Below, one piece after another: positions 36,268-49,150 of a stretch of 64,000 nucleotides of DNA. The stretch comes from Hyposmocoma kahamanoa. Taxonomy: Eukaryota; Arthropoda; Insecta; Lepidoptera; Cosmopterigidae. The notes under the pieces were generated by a model. That model was not told the DNA's origin, did not search any database, and saw only the letters and a list, made by a program, of their open reading frames with translations. The position numbers and the translations under genes were made by a program. The stretch spans positions 24,334,326-24,398,325 of the forward strand of contig NW_020653851.1 of assembly GCF_003589595.1 (NCBI RefSeq). Direction: 5' to 3'. The first letter of the stretch is position 1. Every line of letters starts with the position of its first letter.

Positions 36268-36480
36268 GGGGCTGTCGCGGTGGTGCAGCGCGTTCGGCAT
36301 GTTCGCCAAGGCGAGAACTTACGGTTTCGCAGCCATGATGAAGAGGTATGCCTCACTGGAGGCCCGCCTACGGCCCAGTCCCAACCGCATCCAGAGCGTG
36401 TTTGCGAGCCCAATATTGGCTCGTCATTGCACGTCGCGAATGTTTTAATGTTAATGTTTTATATTTTTTATTGGGGTTTT
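36268..36480 (+). repeat. Possible tRNA-derived SINE
   Basis: 'gtcgcggtggtgcagcgcgt' resembles the A-box head of lepidopteran tRNA-derived SINEs and 'acggtttcgcagcc' a poor B box. A unique body follows, and after 36450 the sequence turns T-rich. The open frame across it (36265-36489) has no recognisable domain. The boundaries are guesses. Confidence 0.4.
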
Positions 36481-37738
36481 TTATACTAAAACTTAGTTCC
36501 TTAAGATTATAATTTTGGTTTACTAACACTTTTATATGGACCACCTTTGAAGTTTGAGATAATGTTATTAGTTGATCGAAATGAGTTTAAGACGACAAAT
36601 TGACAAGAACACAATGCTTACTTTCAACGCCGAACGATATTAAACGGTACTTTTAATAACATTAAATTATGAATGACAGTAGTGTGACGAAAGAGATATA
36701 ACTTGACGTGGAAGACTACATTGGAAATGGACGGCTACAAAGAACGTCTTCAAATCGAGCACAGAACTGGAGTGGACTAGTGTTAAAAAGCAGGTTTTAT
36801 ACATATGAAGAAACAAAGGGACGAAAGATTTGTCAGTATCGTGCAAAGTGGCCATAGTCGAGAGTCTTTGTTTACTCCACGCGAAACCAAAGTACGTATT
36901 AATTGTATTTTATAACAATCACTTTTAAAAAAAGCTATTTAATTTCTAGTGTAATAAAACTTGAGACACAGAATCGTTGGCCAGCATGAATTCCTAAAAG
37001 TTCCTGTAGCTTCGACATTGTACAGTCGGCGAGCGAAAAAGCGAAAAACGATCGAGTTACACAAAGAAGGCGTTCGTTAGCGAAGTCCGAGGGTAACAAC
37101 GTTGAATTACGGAACAATTCAGCTTTTATGATAACGATTTGTTTTGTCCAGCCCTTGCTTTTATAATAATTAGACGCCGAAGCAACTGTTGGCAAAATTT
37201 TGCGTCTACGTAATGTCGCCAAAATATTTAATGCAGGTGAAAAGGGTACAAATCCTCGTCAGGTAGATGTTCGGTTAACAAAAGACATTAAAATAATGTT
37301 GAAAGGTCACAATATGAGCTTGGTGCGGATTTAGTGCAAAGTAAACGCAAATACGTACACTAATGATTATTTTATATCTCAGCCATTTTTGTCAAAATGC
37401 TTCGTAAATGGCCAGTAAAATTCATACCAAAAGTTATCGATGCAGGAAAACGCTGCTGCTGCCCTTCTTGAGTAATATCCTTTTTTCTTCCCCTATCTTT
37501 CTTTCCCTTGAGGCTCTATTTAAAATGTCCTAAGATCTTCTTGTCACACTGTCGTACACAGGCTGCTAACAAATTAGGTACCGACACGTTTAAAGCCATT
37601 CCTGACCTCATTATGATCATTTTGAAGTAAGATAATCGCAGTTAACCTATGTTAGTTTTTCATGAAAACAATATCGAGTTCTTTTGTTTTCGCAATTGTT
37701 ACATATAGAAATTAGAAGGTAACAGTCCACCGTGACAC

Positions 37739-37784
37739 TGGGACCTGTAAGGGGCCCGAAACGTTGGACCCTTTACAGGTCCCA
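37739..37784. repeat. Hairpin with GAAACG loop
   Basis: The left arm 'tgggacctgtaagggg' (37739-37754) pairs with 'ccctttacaggtccca' (37769-37784) at 15 of 16 positions, the odd one being a G-T wobble. The loop carries CCGAAACGTTGG. Only part of a hammerhead-like signature (GAAAC) is present and the CUGANGA core is absent. Confidence 0.75.
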
Positions 37785-38223
37785 TCTTCAAAGTTATCTT
37801 TTAAACTTTTAATGAAATTCACCATTAAAAAAATTGTTTTATATACTTTCCTTCAAATGCAATAAACTTTCTTTTGGCTTGTATTTTAAACTGGTCCTTA
37901 TGATATAAACCGACGACTTTAAAATTGTCCGTAACTAATTTGTTAGCGCTTTATCTGATAGGGTTAATAAAATTAAGTCAAAATCGTGGTCACCCATTAA
38001 GAATTATGTTTTCTCCTTGCTACCAAAACGCACCACACTGAAGGTACATTCATAAATCCATAAAGTCATGTGACGGAACGTTACAACGTTGTTAAGTTAT
38101 TTTTTAATAAATCGTTTTTTAAATTTAAAGGTATTAAAAATTGAATACAAATATTTCTTCAACAAATATATCATACTTTTTAAATAATAATTGATTACAA
38201 AACATAAAAACCACGATTTACCA

Positions 38224-38255
38224 CATAGATTTAACCAACTTTGGTTAAATCTATG
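38224..38255. repeat. 32-bp palindrome (15-bp perfect arms, 2-nt centre)
   Basis: The left arm 'catagatttaaccaa' (38224-38238) and right arm 'ttggttaaatctatg' (38241-38255) pair perfectly around 'ct'. The layout is the same as the larger palindrome at 10562-10623, but the sequence is unrelated. Confidence 0.85.
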
Positions 38256-39239
38256 GCAGCCATGTTGCATTTTTGAATGATGAGAGACGCAGAGAGGAGG
38301 GCGCGTTATACCGATACCGGCGCCGGCGCCCGCCAATCAGACAGCAGGATAACGCCCTCAGAGCCGGGTCACGCTCTTTTTTTATTAATTAGGTAATTTT
38401 AAAAACATTTTTTTATTGTAAATCAAAAATTATTTCTTCCAATCACATTTAAGGTACGTCGTGAAAGTGAAAGTTCCCGCTTTAGGGTAAGTTGAATGAC
38501 ACAGAAAACACTGGTAACGCTTTTATTTGCTAATTTCTTGTTTTGTATTGTACCAAATTGTACTATGTCGCTATTGCAGCTCATTCTACGTTTATATTTA
38601 TATGTACAACGTCAATTTGAACCACGGTACCATACGGTTTGAGAAATTTTGAAGATTACATCATCAAAATTTCAAAATCATTCAAATTTAATTGTATTTT
38701 TTCACCAGACGTTGTTTTTTTAGGCTTATTTAGTTTTTATTTTTTTTCTAACAATAAGCAAACGTCTCGGCCTTACTACCTAAATTCCTTTTTTTATCCA
38801 TTTTTACACAATTTAAACTGCAATTCCGTTCTGGTCGCGCCACCGGCAATTGCTACTACGTAGGTGCTTTTCTCTAAGTCTCTTTTGCCGTCAGTGGGCT
38901 TTCAGAACGGAGGCAAACGGACTGCTACTACCAGTTGGTGGTCCGTTGCAGGAAGTCGGATTTAATTACCTTCGGACTAAGTTGCCTTCGGGTTGAAAAA
39001 CTACCTTCGAGTTGGCAATTGCTACCTTTGCTGAGCTTCCTTCGAGCTCAAACACCTGGAGCTTGACTACGTCCGGACTAGGACAAAACAACATCCGCTG
39101 AACGACTACCAATTGCTGCTCGTGCTGTGGCCATTCTTCTGCGCCGGCAAATATACAGGGGAGTACCATACTCGGAAGCGGAAAACCTAAGGTCTTAAGG
39201 CACTATACCACGACTCGTACTAAACTTATGTACTTTTTT

Positions 39240-39258
39240 TAAATTTAAATTTAAATTT
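39240..39258. repeat. (AAATTT)n simple repeat
   Basis: Three units of AAATTT are followed by an AT-rich tail. Confidence 0.85.
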
Positions 39259-39527
39259 TAAGTTGTAATTTATTTTTTATTATTATAGTTAATTCAATTT
39301 TCGGATTTCTTGCTTTAATTTTCTACCCTCATAGGCAAAATAAAATTAGGGAATCGAACCCGTTACACTCACTTACTTGATATGACTAATAAATACTTAG
39401 TACGTTAAATACATTTTCACCTTCAACTACTTCAGTTGTACATTGCCAAAAATATTCAACGAGTTTCATGTTATATGACTTTTATTTATAAGCTACGTGC
39501 ATTTGTGAATGTTTAGTAAAAACAGCT

Positions 39528-39672
39528 CTCGCGAACGGCGAAGAAAAACATTGTGACGCGACCCACATATCGAAAAAGGTTCACAACCCTAGGAAACATA
39601 TTAAGTTGGCTCCGCGCATTGGGTCAGCGTGACAGATTATGGCCTAAAGCCTCCTCCGAGATATAATCTATC
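39528..39672 (+). repeat. SINE family G, internal part (copy G3)
   Basis: 'gaacggcgaagaaaaacatt' and 'gtgacgcgaccca' match the middle of copy G1 (34275-34310). 'ccgcgcattgggtcagcgtg' and 'ttatggcctaaagcctcctc' are the typical following segment. The tRNA-like head and the GAT tail are missing. Confidence 0.6.
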
Positions 39673-42600
39673 CTGTGATGCTGATATGTTGTACGGCAGT
39701 CATGGAGCGCACTCAGCTTGATCCCGGTATCGGTATAATGTTTTCATACATCCTCGTTCTACTCGTAACTCTCGTTCACAGCAGCACAGGTCTATTATTA
39801 TCAGTAAAGGCTGAGCTATTGATCTATTCACCACAATGAATAGTTCATTCTAGTTTTTCGATGGAAAACCGTAACACCGCGAAGAAAGGAGCGTTTCTGT
39901 GTTCTGCCTTTCTGCGTTCAAAATCAAACGGTTTGATCACTGTGTTATACTGTGACGGAAAACTACGAATTTTACAAAAATCAGACTAAAGGTCATAATT
40001 GACTGCATTTAGTAAGTTTGTTATCAAGCGACTCACTTAAGTCACACTTGAGCAACTCCTCATTTTACGTCTTAAATTTCATAGTTTTTTTCAAAATGTC
40101 CTAAGTATAGTATACTGATATTATACCGTTAATGCTAAAGTCGGCACTTTTAAACATAAATTTCTTAAACGCCACATAAACTGTAAAACATGATAGGACA
40201 TTAGACCTATCGCGTTTAGTTCTAACTGACCAAACTAAACGCGTCACGTAATAAGTATTATGAAACTACCTTTATTATTTACCTTTGCTTGAGGATCTTC
40301 TCTGCGCGCGGAAGCCTCCAGCTTAATTATTTATTTAGTCACGAAGTTCTTCATTATTTTTGTCAACGGCACGCGGTAGTGACAAAGAAAGTTATTTGCA
40401 CAAGAAGAAGCAAAACACTACAGATTTTAAGCCTTACTTAGTTGTTCATTCAACAATTGTCACTACTTACAGGATTCTTCGGTGCACGTACACGCTCCAT
40501 TGTAACAGGGGTTGGGTAAAAATTAGTGGTAGTTAACACATTTCATGACATATCTGCCTGCTCTTTTTCAATATCGACAGCTATAGAAGAATAAAAATCA
40601 CACCGTGCTGACAAACTTTAAACCAGTAATGATAATTGTTAAACACTCATACTAGATAAAATAAATTGATAACAATAAAACACAACACTTCAATTCATTG
40701 AACGAAATAAAAATGCACTAAGTTGTTCCGCTCGTTAAATTCTTCGTATATTACAATTTGGACATCTACAGCCAGGTTCAAATTGCAACAAACTGGTATT
40801 TACGAAGCATCCGTCGCTGTGCGGAGGGAGAGACGACAGCTCGCCTCAGATCACCTCTTCTCATCTTATATAATAGACAAATGTTATTCAATATAACTGC
40901 CACATTACTTCGAAGGCAACATTACAAGTTCTACAAATTACGTCAGAAATTAAAGTCAGTTATTGTCAAATGTGACATTTTGCTCAAGTATACTTGGAAC
41001 CAATTTAGTTCTAAACCACTTTGAACGTGTCACTTTAAAAGAGGCATATTATGTCAAACAGGTGTTTAAATACCTTCTAGTTTTTTAATTTCTTCTTTGA
41101 TACCAAATCTTATCCCCAAGAAAATATTCTTACACAAAAGCAATTTTCTCCAAACGGGTGACTGTCGTGCTGCAGCGGGGTACACATATTTCGCAACGGA
41201 AAAACATAAATGCTCGTTGGACATCCATCATGGCCGCCGCCGGCACCACTGCCGCCGCTGCCCACGCACCGTAGCGAAGCGAACGTGTCTAAAAAGTTAC
41301 GAGACTTGCTACGACGCGATACACGAAAATGGGAGAGAAACAAAAAGAACTCATAATAAGCTTCCGTCGTAAAACTTGTATATTTGTTTCCTGTAAGAGA
41401 AGCATATTGGAGTACATTCTCAAAGTTTAACAGTTAACTGCAGCTGACAGTTAAATGTCAATGCAGTTACCGAAAATGTGCCTATTTCTATATTTTCAAT
41501 CGCTAATAATTCACGGAAATATATTAAAATTTAAAAAGCAATTTGATCTATCACCAAATTTTGGTTATCCATTACTTGCAAAATGTAATATTTTCATTTC
41601 ATCAAGCCCCGAAATTAGTCACGAGAAAATGTGACATTTAAAATTCGTCGCCGAATATAAATAAGGGACCGCCTTGATCACAAGGAACCTTCTTAATCAA
41701 ATTAGCTTCTGTGTCGGCGATCATCGATAAATTGTTTTGCAGACAACATCTGCGGCCTCCGGTTGCCTGTAACTTACGTGAAACATCCCTCTTCTAATAT
41801 ATGGAACGTTCAATTTCGTGCGACAACGAACAAATCACTTCAACAAAAATGTAACCGCTCTGGGTCACACGGTAGTCGTAAACGTGCATCACGTTAAGAT
41901 CTAATTTCGAAGTTCGAACCATATACTTTCTTATTGGAAAAAATTGACTCTTGAAATTAGGGAAAATAGTGCTGGGATCAGACGGTGGTTTTGATAATTG
42001 AGCTCGGCGTGAATTGTCCGTGATCGAGTTTCTTATTGTGCTAATGACACGTCACCCATATACAAGCAGACACGAAAATTCACGCCACAATTTTATAAGT
42101 GAAGAAAGGCCATCAACGAAAAGTTGCCCTCTACCTCAATTTACATAAAGGCCTATTTATTTTGTATATATTTTCACTGTATAACTTATTTTTGTTGTAT
42201 AAACAGTTATTTGTTTACGCTACCATCTACGGAGCAAACAATAACTTTCTCAGAATCAATTATAATAAAGTAGCGTGGAAGTACACCATACGAAGCTATA
42301 TAAATAGAAATGGTTAGGTCGGGCAGTGCGCGAACTGAGGCCTAACCTCAATCAGCAGGAGGCGGCGGCATCCTCTGGGAAATCTGCTCCAGGCGTAATC
42401 AGGCCGCATTATGGGCTTCTTGATACAACACAACAACGTAATATAGGCACGTTGTTTCACTTACATTGCTTGAACAACGCACTTGTTCTACATTACGATG
42501 AACTATTATTCTGGTTAAGCAAAACATGTTACAAACCGGAATGAGAGCCATTGCAGGATAATTCGTTGCTAGACTTTGTTTTATTAGCGTTGTCAAAATA

Positions 42601-45600
42601 GTTATATATCTGAAGTTGAATCCTGTTTTTTATATGTGTCACTTTTTGAATTTTCTAATTTATTCATGCAGGTACTTCATTAAATTTACGTTATTAAATT
42701 TACGTTGAGTCAAATCACACAAACTTGGAAATTAAAAATAAATAAAAATATGTAAAGCAACTTTCGGAGGCCATATTCGCAGGCACGCGCCGCCCCCGCC
42801 GCGAACGTGTCACATAAACATCCCCCGTCCCCGCGCCCGCCCCCGCGCTTCACTGCCATCCTGTCACGTCACACAGACAGTGAGACACTGCTTTCGCTGT
42901 AACGCACTCTTGATGAAACTACTGTATGTGGCACATCTATGACACGCTCTTTTAAGTACACTGTTACAATGGCCTCCAAAACGTGAGTTATTTGTAACAA
43001 ATCCACGTCACGAGGCGAAATCCCAAACCACACCAACCTTGATTTGTCTTTAATAAAAGTAACACCTAACTTTAATTCGGCCTACCTATCGCGTCAATAT
43101 AAATAATATAGAACTAGACCAATACAATCGCTGGCTGGACAACTACCGGCTAGCTAATACCTTCGATCAATAAAAATCCATAAATGAAACAGCAAGAAAT
43201 AACTGTGCCTTCGAGCGATAACGAGTCGGTAAGCCGGGTTAAGCCGCGGTGAAACGGCTAATTGCCGGCTCGAATTCGCCACCGCCCGGGTCATCTCGCT
43301 GATCCCGGTCATCCTCAGATATCTTCTGCTGTCCTATTGTACCAACTCCGTGCCAAGAATTCTGCAATTATCTTTGAACGGTACTGTACTTTAAGCCTGA
43401 AAATTGGTGCCGAGACAAAACTAACTTGGAAGTTGTACGATTGCTTAAAACTTTTTGAAAAGGCTATTCATTTCATCGAAATTATTGTGTAAGTAACAGA
43501 AGCAAATATTGTGAAGCTGTGTTTTATTTGACACAACGAAGAAACACCAAACTTCGCGCTAAAGACTTCCGCACCTGAAGCGCGGAGCCATGCGAGTTTG
43601 GAGCCGGTTATTTGTCAATTCTCGTCGGTGCTCCGCGTAAAATCACCTATCTCGTACAAACTCATTTCCGCGTATCCTCACAAATTGAAAGCCGTTTTAC
43701 TACAAAGGCGTTTAGGAAAGTGGTAGCGAAGTTTCTTTCTGGCTTTCTGGGTCAACAAGGCACTTAGCGCGAAGACAAACACTGTTTAGGGAAATTGTCT
43801 AACTTGTTTTACGCGTATGGTATGAGGCTCGGAACTAAGTTTTCAAGGATGTTTTTTGTTCTGATTCTGATGTTTTGTTTTGTTTTATCGTTGCGTTATC
43901 TAAGAAGCTTAACCAAAGTCGAGCCAAAAGTCCGCAGTCATTTTCACTGCGTATTGTAGCTACGTTTTTTGCACAGACCGTACGTGGCTCAAGGCAAATT
44001 CAAACATGGCTTTTTATAGATACCTCGTTGGTACAGCTGCATGGCCCGAATTATGACGCAGAGCTAAGCGAGTGCGGGCCAAAGCGGTCAAATAAAAAAG
44101 GCAACGTAATGCCGCCAGGGGCATACGCTTATCGGGTCCTCGTTACTCGACCGGTTTATGCACCATAAACATCGTCGAAATAATAAAAATAAAATAGCGG
44201 AACCCTGCATGAGTGATTCGCGAATTATTTGACCGTAGGTCGTGGTATAAAGTAGAATGCATTGACTACTTTACTATTCCTACCGTCCGAAATGCCTTAC
44301 AAAAGTATGTATTTCTCATGTAAGGACTTTTGTTGAATTTGTTGAGAAATAATAACCCAATCGAACGTGATGTTTTTGAAATAACAAACGAGCGCAATTG
44401 CACATTTCAAAAGGCCGCACCGATGCGCCCCGCGTTCGGGTCCATGCATGACGTGCATACGTTCACTGTAACTACCTTAAACGAATTACTGAATCACTAC
44501 ACTACCAATGCCTTGTTATATTGACAACGCCGTTGTTGAATATTAATGCTAACGTGAATGAACGAAACACTTTTTGCGAATGTACTTGGTACTCTAACAC
44601 TATGGGTGGTTGGTAGTGGCCGCGGTAATCATTGCTCCGTCGCATCGCTGCCACTAAACTGAACTACAAATGGTCAGACTTTTATAATTAAAAGTTCCGT
44701 GACTTGTGTTCGTTAACTATCGCAATGTAACCGAGCGGCGGGCGGCATCACGTACGGCGGTGCCGGCGACTGTACGCCTTAACAAGCGCAGTACAGGGCA
44801 ATTTCTCTACTTATTTTTGGTCGATTCGGATAATTATCGTGTCGTGACGCCGAGCCTTAAGGATGGCGGTGAAATTATAAGAAGTGAGTTGTTCAAAGCT
44901 AGTGCTATTCATACGCTATAAATTATTGAACGACTTACGATCAAGATATGGCTAACTAAATAACTCCGTCGTTTGCTTGTACGTGTTTTGTGCAGATATT
45001 CCCCATACATTTTAGTAATTGAATAAATTATCTCACGAGCTCCCCGGGACGAGAAATTCCCGAATGTTCTCTCCTTTTCTTGTGTCCCTGTGTTTGTACG
45101 ACATTCTTATAACACGGTTCCAATCAAACTGTATAATATCCAGGGCAAGATACGCGTATTCTTTTAATTAATATTATTATCGTACCTAAGGAATAATGAA
45201 TTTCTGCCTACAAGTCATGCCGGAGGTGCCTGAACTTTGTATGGTAGAATTTTCCTCACCGGTCATTTAGAAGTATCTCCGCACATTCGTCGGTCGCGCC
45301 CTTCGCCGCTCTCTTGGACCGTGCGAAATGAAACATGGCGACTTCGGTTGGTATTATTTTAACGCTCTGCCGGCGTTCTTGCCGTTTAATATTGGGCTGC
45401 GGGATGTTGCAGGGAGACGGGAGCAAATTGCTCTTATGTGCTGGATATGGCCAATGTTTATTTTGCATATTCGCAGTTACGTGATTGTGAAAATGTTGTG
45501 TCAACAGCGAAGCGCTGCCAGGCGACTCGGCGCGTGTACGTGCGCGCGTTTCAATAATGGACTGTATTGCAGCATTTTCCGGAATCGTCGACATAATCTC

Positions 45601-46340
45601 GTTTTCGCGAACATAAAACACTGTGTTTGTTTCATTTATTACAAACGTGTACAGTCATACGGTTCGTTTACTTTTTTTATTATTATACCCGCGTTATGTA
45701 AATGATAGTTAAGAATACTTTGTTCTTCAACACTGTACTTAAACAACTTCAAATAATAGAAAACTGCATCGAAAAAAGAAAAAGCAAAACCCTCAACAAT
45801 TTGCTGGTTATCAAGATTCCTCTAATAAGAGCCCGTCTCTGGAGACACCGCGGCATGTAGACATCTTTTCTATTAAACATTTAATTACGACGGTACCACT
45901 TACTTGTGAAATGAAACAACCCAGAAATTCCAAATACAATTTAAAACTTCAAATGATACACGTACCGACCATACAGCTAATAAGTATTTTACTACATAGA
46001 ATAGAATGAACAGAGAATGAAATTTAAATGAATTTGGTATTAATATTTTATTAATTTATACCACTAATCATATATTCATTTTGGTATTGACGTGGCAGAA
46101 CCTACTTCACCTTCAACCGGCGACATGATGTCTTCTGTTAGTTGAGTGTGTATAAAATGATTTACGTATTTTAACTGGTAGTGGAAAATAATTCCAACAT
46201 GTATATACGCAGCACAACAAAACAAAACTTTACTCGTGCTCTGTTTTATAATAATTCTAAACATAGGTTCGCCTCTATAGAAAAGGTCCTCCAAATGATT
46301 GTGGCATTTCCGAATCTCTGACGAGTTTCAAGAGAAACCC
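39673..46340. other. Long unique stretch with CpG-rich patches, no gene recognised
   Basis: Nearly 6.7 kb shows no transposon that I recognise and no supportable gene. CpG-rich patches lie at about 41220-41290, 42770-42860 (around 'gccgcccccgccgcgaacgt'), 43200-43300 and 44735-44780. A 15-codon alanine-rich reading frame at 41230-41274 starts with a good context but ends at once. Frames are open on both strands at 45256-45705 (121 codons minus, 125 codons plus) without known domains. It could be regulatory DNA or an unrecognised exon. Confidence 0.4.
40211..40243. repeat. Inverted repeat (11-bp perfect arms, 11-nt loop)
   Basis: 'cgcgtttagtt' (40211-40221) pairs perfectly with 'aactaaacgcg' (40233-40243). 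Confidence 0.8.
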
Positions 46341-46611
46341 GGAGTAAACTCCTTGTGAACGAGTTCGTTCGGGGAAGAACTGCCACCTTACCTAGTTCTG
46401 CCACCAACGAGTAATGCTTGCCTTTCGGTTATGAAGGGTAAGGGTACTGGTGAAATTACAGGCACATGGAACTTGTCAACTTATGTCTCAGGATCACAGG
46501 CGCAGAGGCACTCCTAAAGTGTTTGTGATTTAAAGTTGTGAGTAGCACCGTAAGTGTTCTGGACAGGCGTGTCACTGACGAGCAGACGCGCGACTTGTTC
46601 GTCCCGTCGCG
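46341..46611 (+). repeat. Family A repeat, near full length (copy A8)
   Basis: It begins close to the family start ('gtaaactccttgtgaacgag') and contains 'cacatggaacttgtcaactt' and 'gacaggcgtgtcact'. It ends near 'cgacttgttcgtcccgtcgc' without a clear A tail. It is more diverged than the other long copies. Confidence 0.75.
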
Positions 46612-49150
46612 TTCATTTCCGATCGCCGCACGAATTAATTATCCTTTATGCCTTACATTATTTAGACCTTGTCCGCTACGCACTGTGATCGCGCGTCCCG
46701 CACCACCTCCGGCAGCAAATTAAAGTTAAATTGTTAGGTGAGCGCCAAATGTTTCCATTAAACAATTAACCCTTGAATCGGAATGATAAACATTTAGATT
46801 CAGAACAAATTATAAACTCAATCGGAAGTTACGAGAAACGTCTCCGTCGCGAGGTCGGGCGTCGGCGTCGGCGCGGGCGGGGCTGCCGGCTGGTAGCTCA
46901 TGACGTTTCAAATCAATGAAGGCCGCAAATTGTCACACGTTCCGGTTGCGGCCATCTTGCCGCGCTACGCGGACACGGAAATAGAGTTTAATTTGTTTGC
47001 AGCTTGTAATTATAGCTGTGGATACAATCTTTTACTAATGTTAGAGTAAAATGCCGAATTGTTTGTATACGTAAATGTTACTTATTATTCGCGTGAAATG
47101 TAACTGTCTCTCGAGGAAAACGACAAAAGTTGTATTTCAAGGCAGGAAACGAGAAACAACAACAAGCAACAAACACCTTGATTTACAGTAATTAAACGAT
47201 TTTTCTCGGTAACTTTTCTCCCGAGAGCTTCGCATGTCGTTATACAGACAAAAGCTACTTAATTAGGACTTATAACAAAAGCAAGTCCATGACTACGGTT
47301 AGGATCACAGGTGGGAGCTCTTTTTTATAAAATTGTTTAACTTAATCTATACGAAATAGAAGTTATTGACGAACAAGTACTGTAGGGAAAACGCAATATA
47401 AACGAACGAGCTATTTTTTGTTATTTCATGTCATATAAATGAAGCGTGTAAAGCGAAATGGAGCTACGAGATAAAGCACAACAAAGCATTTGACGTTGTG
47501 CGGCACAAGGTCAAGCGTGACCATTGTGCCGACATTTATGTGGTCTGTGGTGCCGACCGTTAATTTCACAATGTTTCCACCCCCGCCCCGCCGCGTCGCC
47601 GCGTCTCGTCGCTGCTGGCCGCCGTGCTTTGTTTTACTCCTCAAACCATGACTGCCTGGCACTCGGATAACACGGCATCAACGTGCTTTTTTGTTCGGTG
47701 TATACTTCTTATAAATTTGCAATAAATATGGTTGTTGTTTCGCTAATAAAGAAGTTTTCGAACTTCTGAAATATGTATTGGGTGCATTGCCACATCGAAG
47801 TGGAACGTCGGGTAAGCTCGCGGCCAAGTGTGTGTCTAATTTACATTAAATAAGTACGACTTTTGGTCGAGGCAACTGAACAAAATATATGTAACAAACA
47901 TTAGGAACAATGAATTATTCAGTGCCACAACAACCTCACTGTAACTAATATTACGATAACAAGGCTTAGCACAACTGTCAAAAATCGCGGTAGGCACTGG
48001 AACCTCACCTTTATTACCTGCAGGGAATAGGCTGTCATCATCCATTAACCGACGGCCGTGACCATTCGATGACTTATTTTATAAGGAATATCATATTTTG
48101 GCCTAAGCCTGAGAGTCGTATATTTTAAATGACTAACAAAACACATATGACCGCACCACACGTGTACGCACAAACGCACATGGCATAACTAATTATTGTG
48201 TAAATTAAATATTGTGCCCTTAGGCTTAAGCAGTTTATAATCTTACTAACAAAATATGGAATTGGTTCCGAAAAAAATTATTATAACGACCAACTGACTG
48301 TTTGTTTATTGTTTGTATACTGTAAATTAAGTACATTGATTGCACTATCTCAAGAGGCACTACCTACTGAAGCATAAATAAGCACGTACTACAAAATAGT
48401 GTAAAATGTTTTTGGTATCATTAATAATTAAATAATTTGGAATTTCACAAAAATATTTGTATCAATTAGCACCTAAATTACCGGACGCTATAAAAGTATT
48501 AAATTGTAGACAACTGCAAATGAGATTATAATTGTACTATAGTACTGATGACTTTTTAATTTACAATACAAAATGTTAAATTTAACTTGTAATATATTTA
48601 CTTGTAATATATTAACTTGTATTATATTTATACTTACTAACTGTAACGACTAGACGAGACCAATTCAGTGGACCCAAACGGTTGGGTAGACTGCGGGCTG
48701 TTCTGGTAGCAGCATCAGATCAAGGTTACCACATTATTGTAATGTTATCGGATTTCCAAAGCATGTCAAATTTCAGGTCGATCGGGCAAGCGGATAAATG
48801 TTCATTTTACGACAGAGATCCTTGCGCTGACTAGGAAAAGAGCTGTTGCTCTTCCGCTGAGCTGATGTTTATCAAACATAGATAAGAACTATCAAAATTA
48901 AATTAACTTTTAAATGTAAAGAAACCGCCAGCCGTTTGAGAAGCACCATGCCACACACAAGCAGATAGAATAGATACATAGACATAGGCGTCATAATCAG
49001 AGAGGAGTTATAACTTTGAAAGTTCCTCCCATTAAACTCCTCTCTTATTACGTCGGTGATTAAAATTTAAAGTGCGATCTAACATTACCCATATATTGTA
49101 TGATATCTGTATAAAGTGACATTTTCATTAAATTAAATTACATTGTACTT
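46612..49150. other. Unique stretch, CpG-rich patches, possible repeat relic
   Basis: CpG-rich patches lie at about 46840-46980 (around 'ggcgtcggcgtcggcgcggg') and 47570-47630. Around 48690-48850 the text 'caaatttcaggtcgatcggg' and 'caagcggataaatgttcatt' resembles a common lepidopteran repeat, but I cannot fix its class or ends. No gene is seen. Confidence 0.4.

Larger units (their letters stand above)
36481..39527. other. Mostly unique stretch, two hairpins, no gene seen
   Basis: The hairpins at 37739-37784 and 38224-38255 are listed separately. A short GC-rich patch ('cgataccggcgccggcgccc', about 38310-38331) lies among AT-rich sequence. The tract 38860-39180 is less AT-rich and contains 'taccttcggacta', 'tgccttcgggttg', 'taccttcgagttg' and 'ttccttcgagctc' as loose repeats of unknown origin. 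A B-box-like complement 'gggaatcgaaccc' is at 39349-39361, without an A box. Confidence 0.4.

Noticed and set aside
36265..36489. 74-codon plus-strand frame
   Set aside because: It coincides with a SINE-like head and body and ends in T-rich sequence.
41230..41274. Alanine-rich short frame with a good start context
   Set aside because: Only 14 residues before a stop in a CpG-rich GCC repeat; no evidence of an exon.
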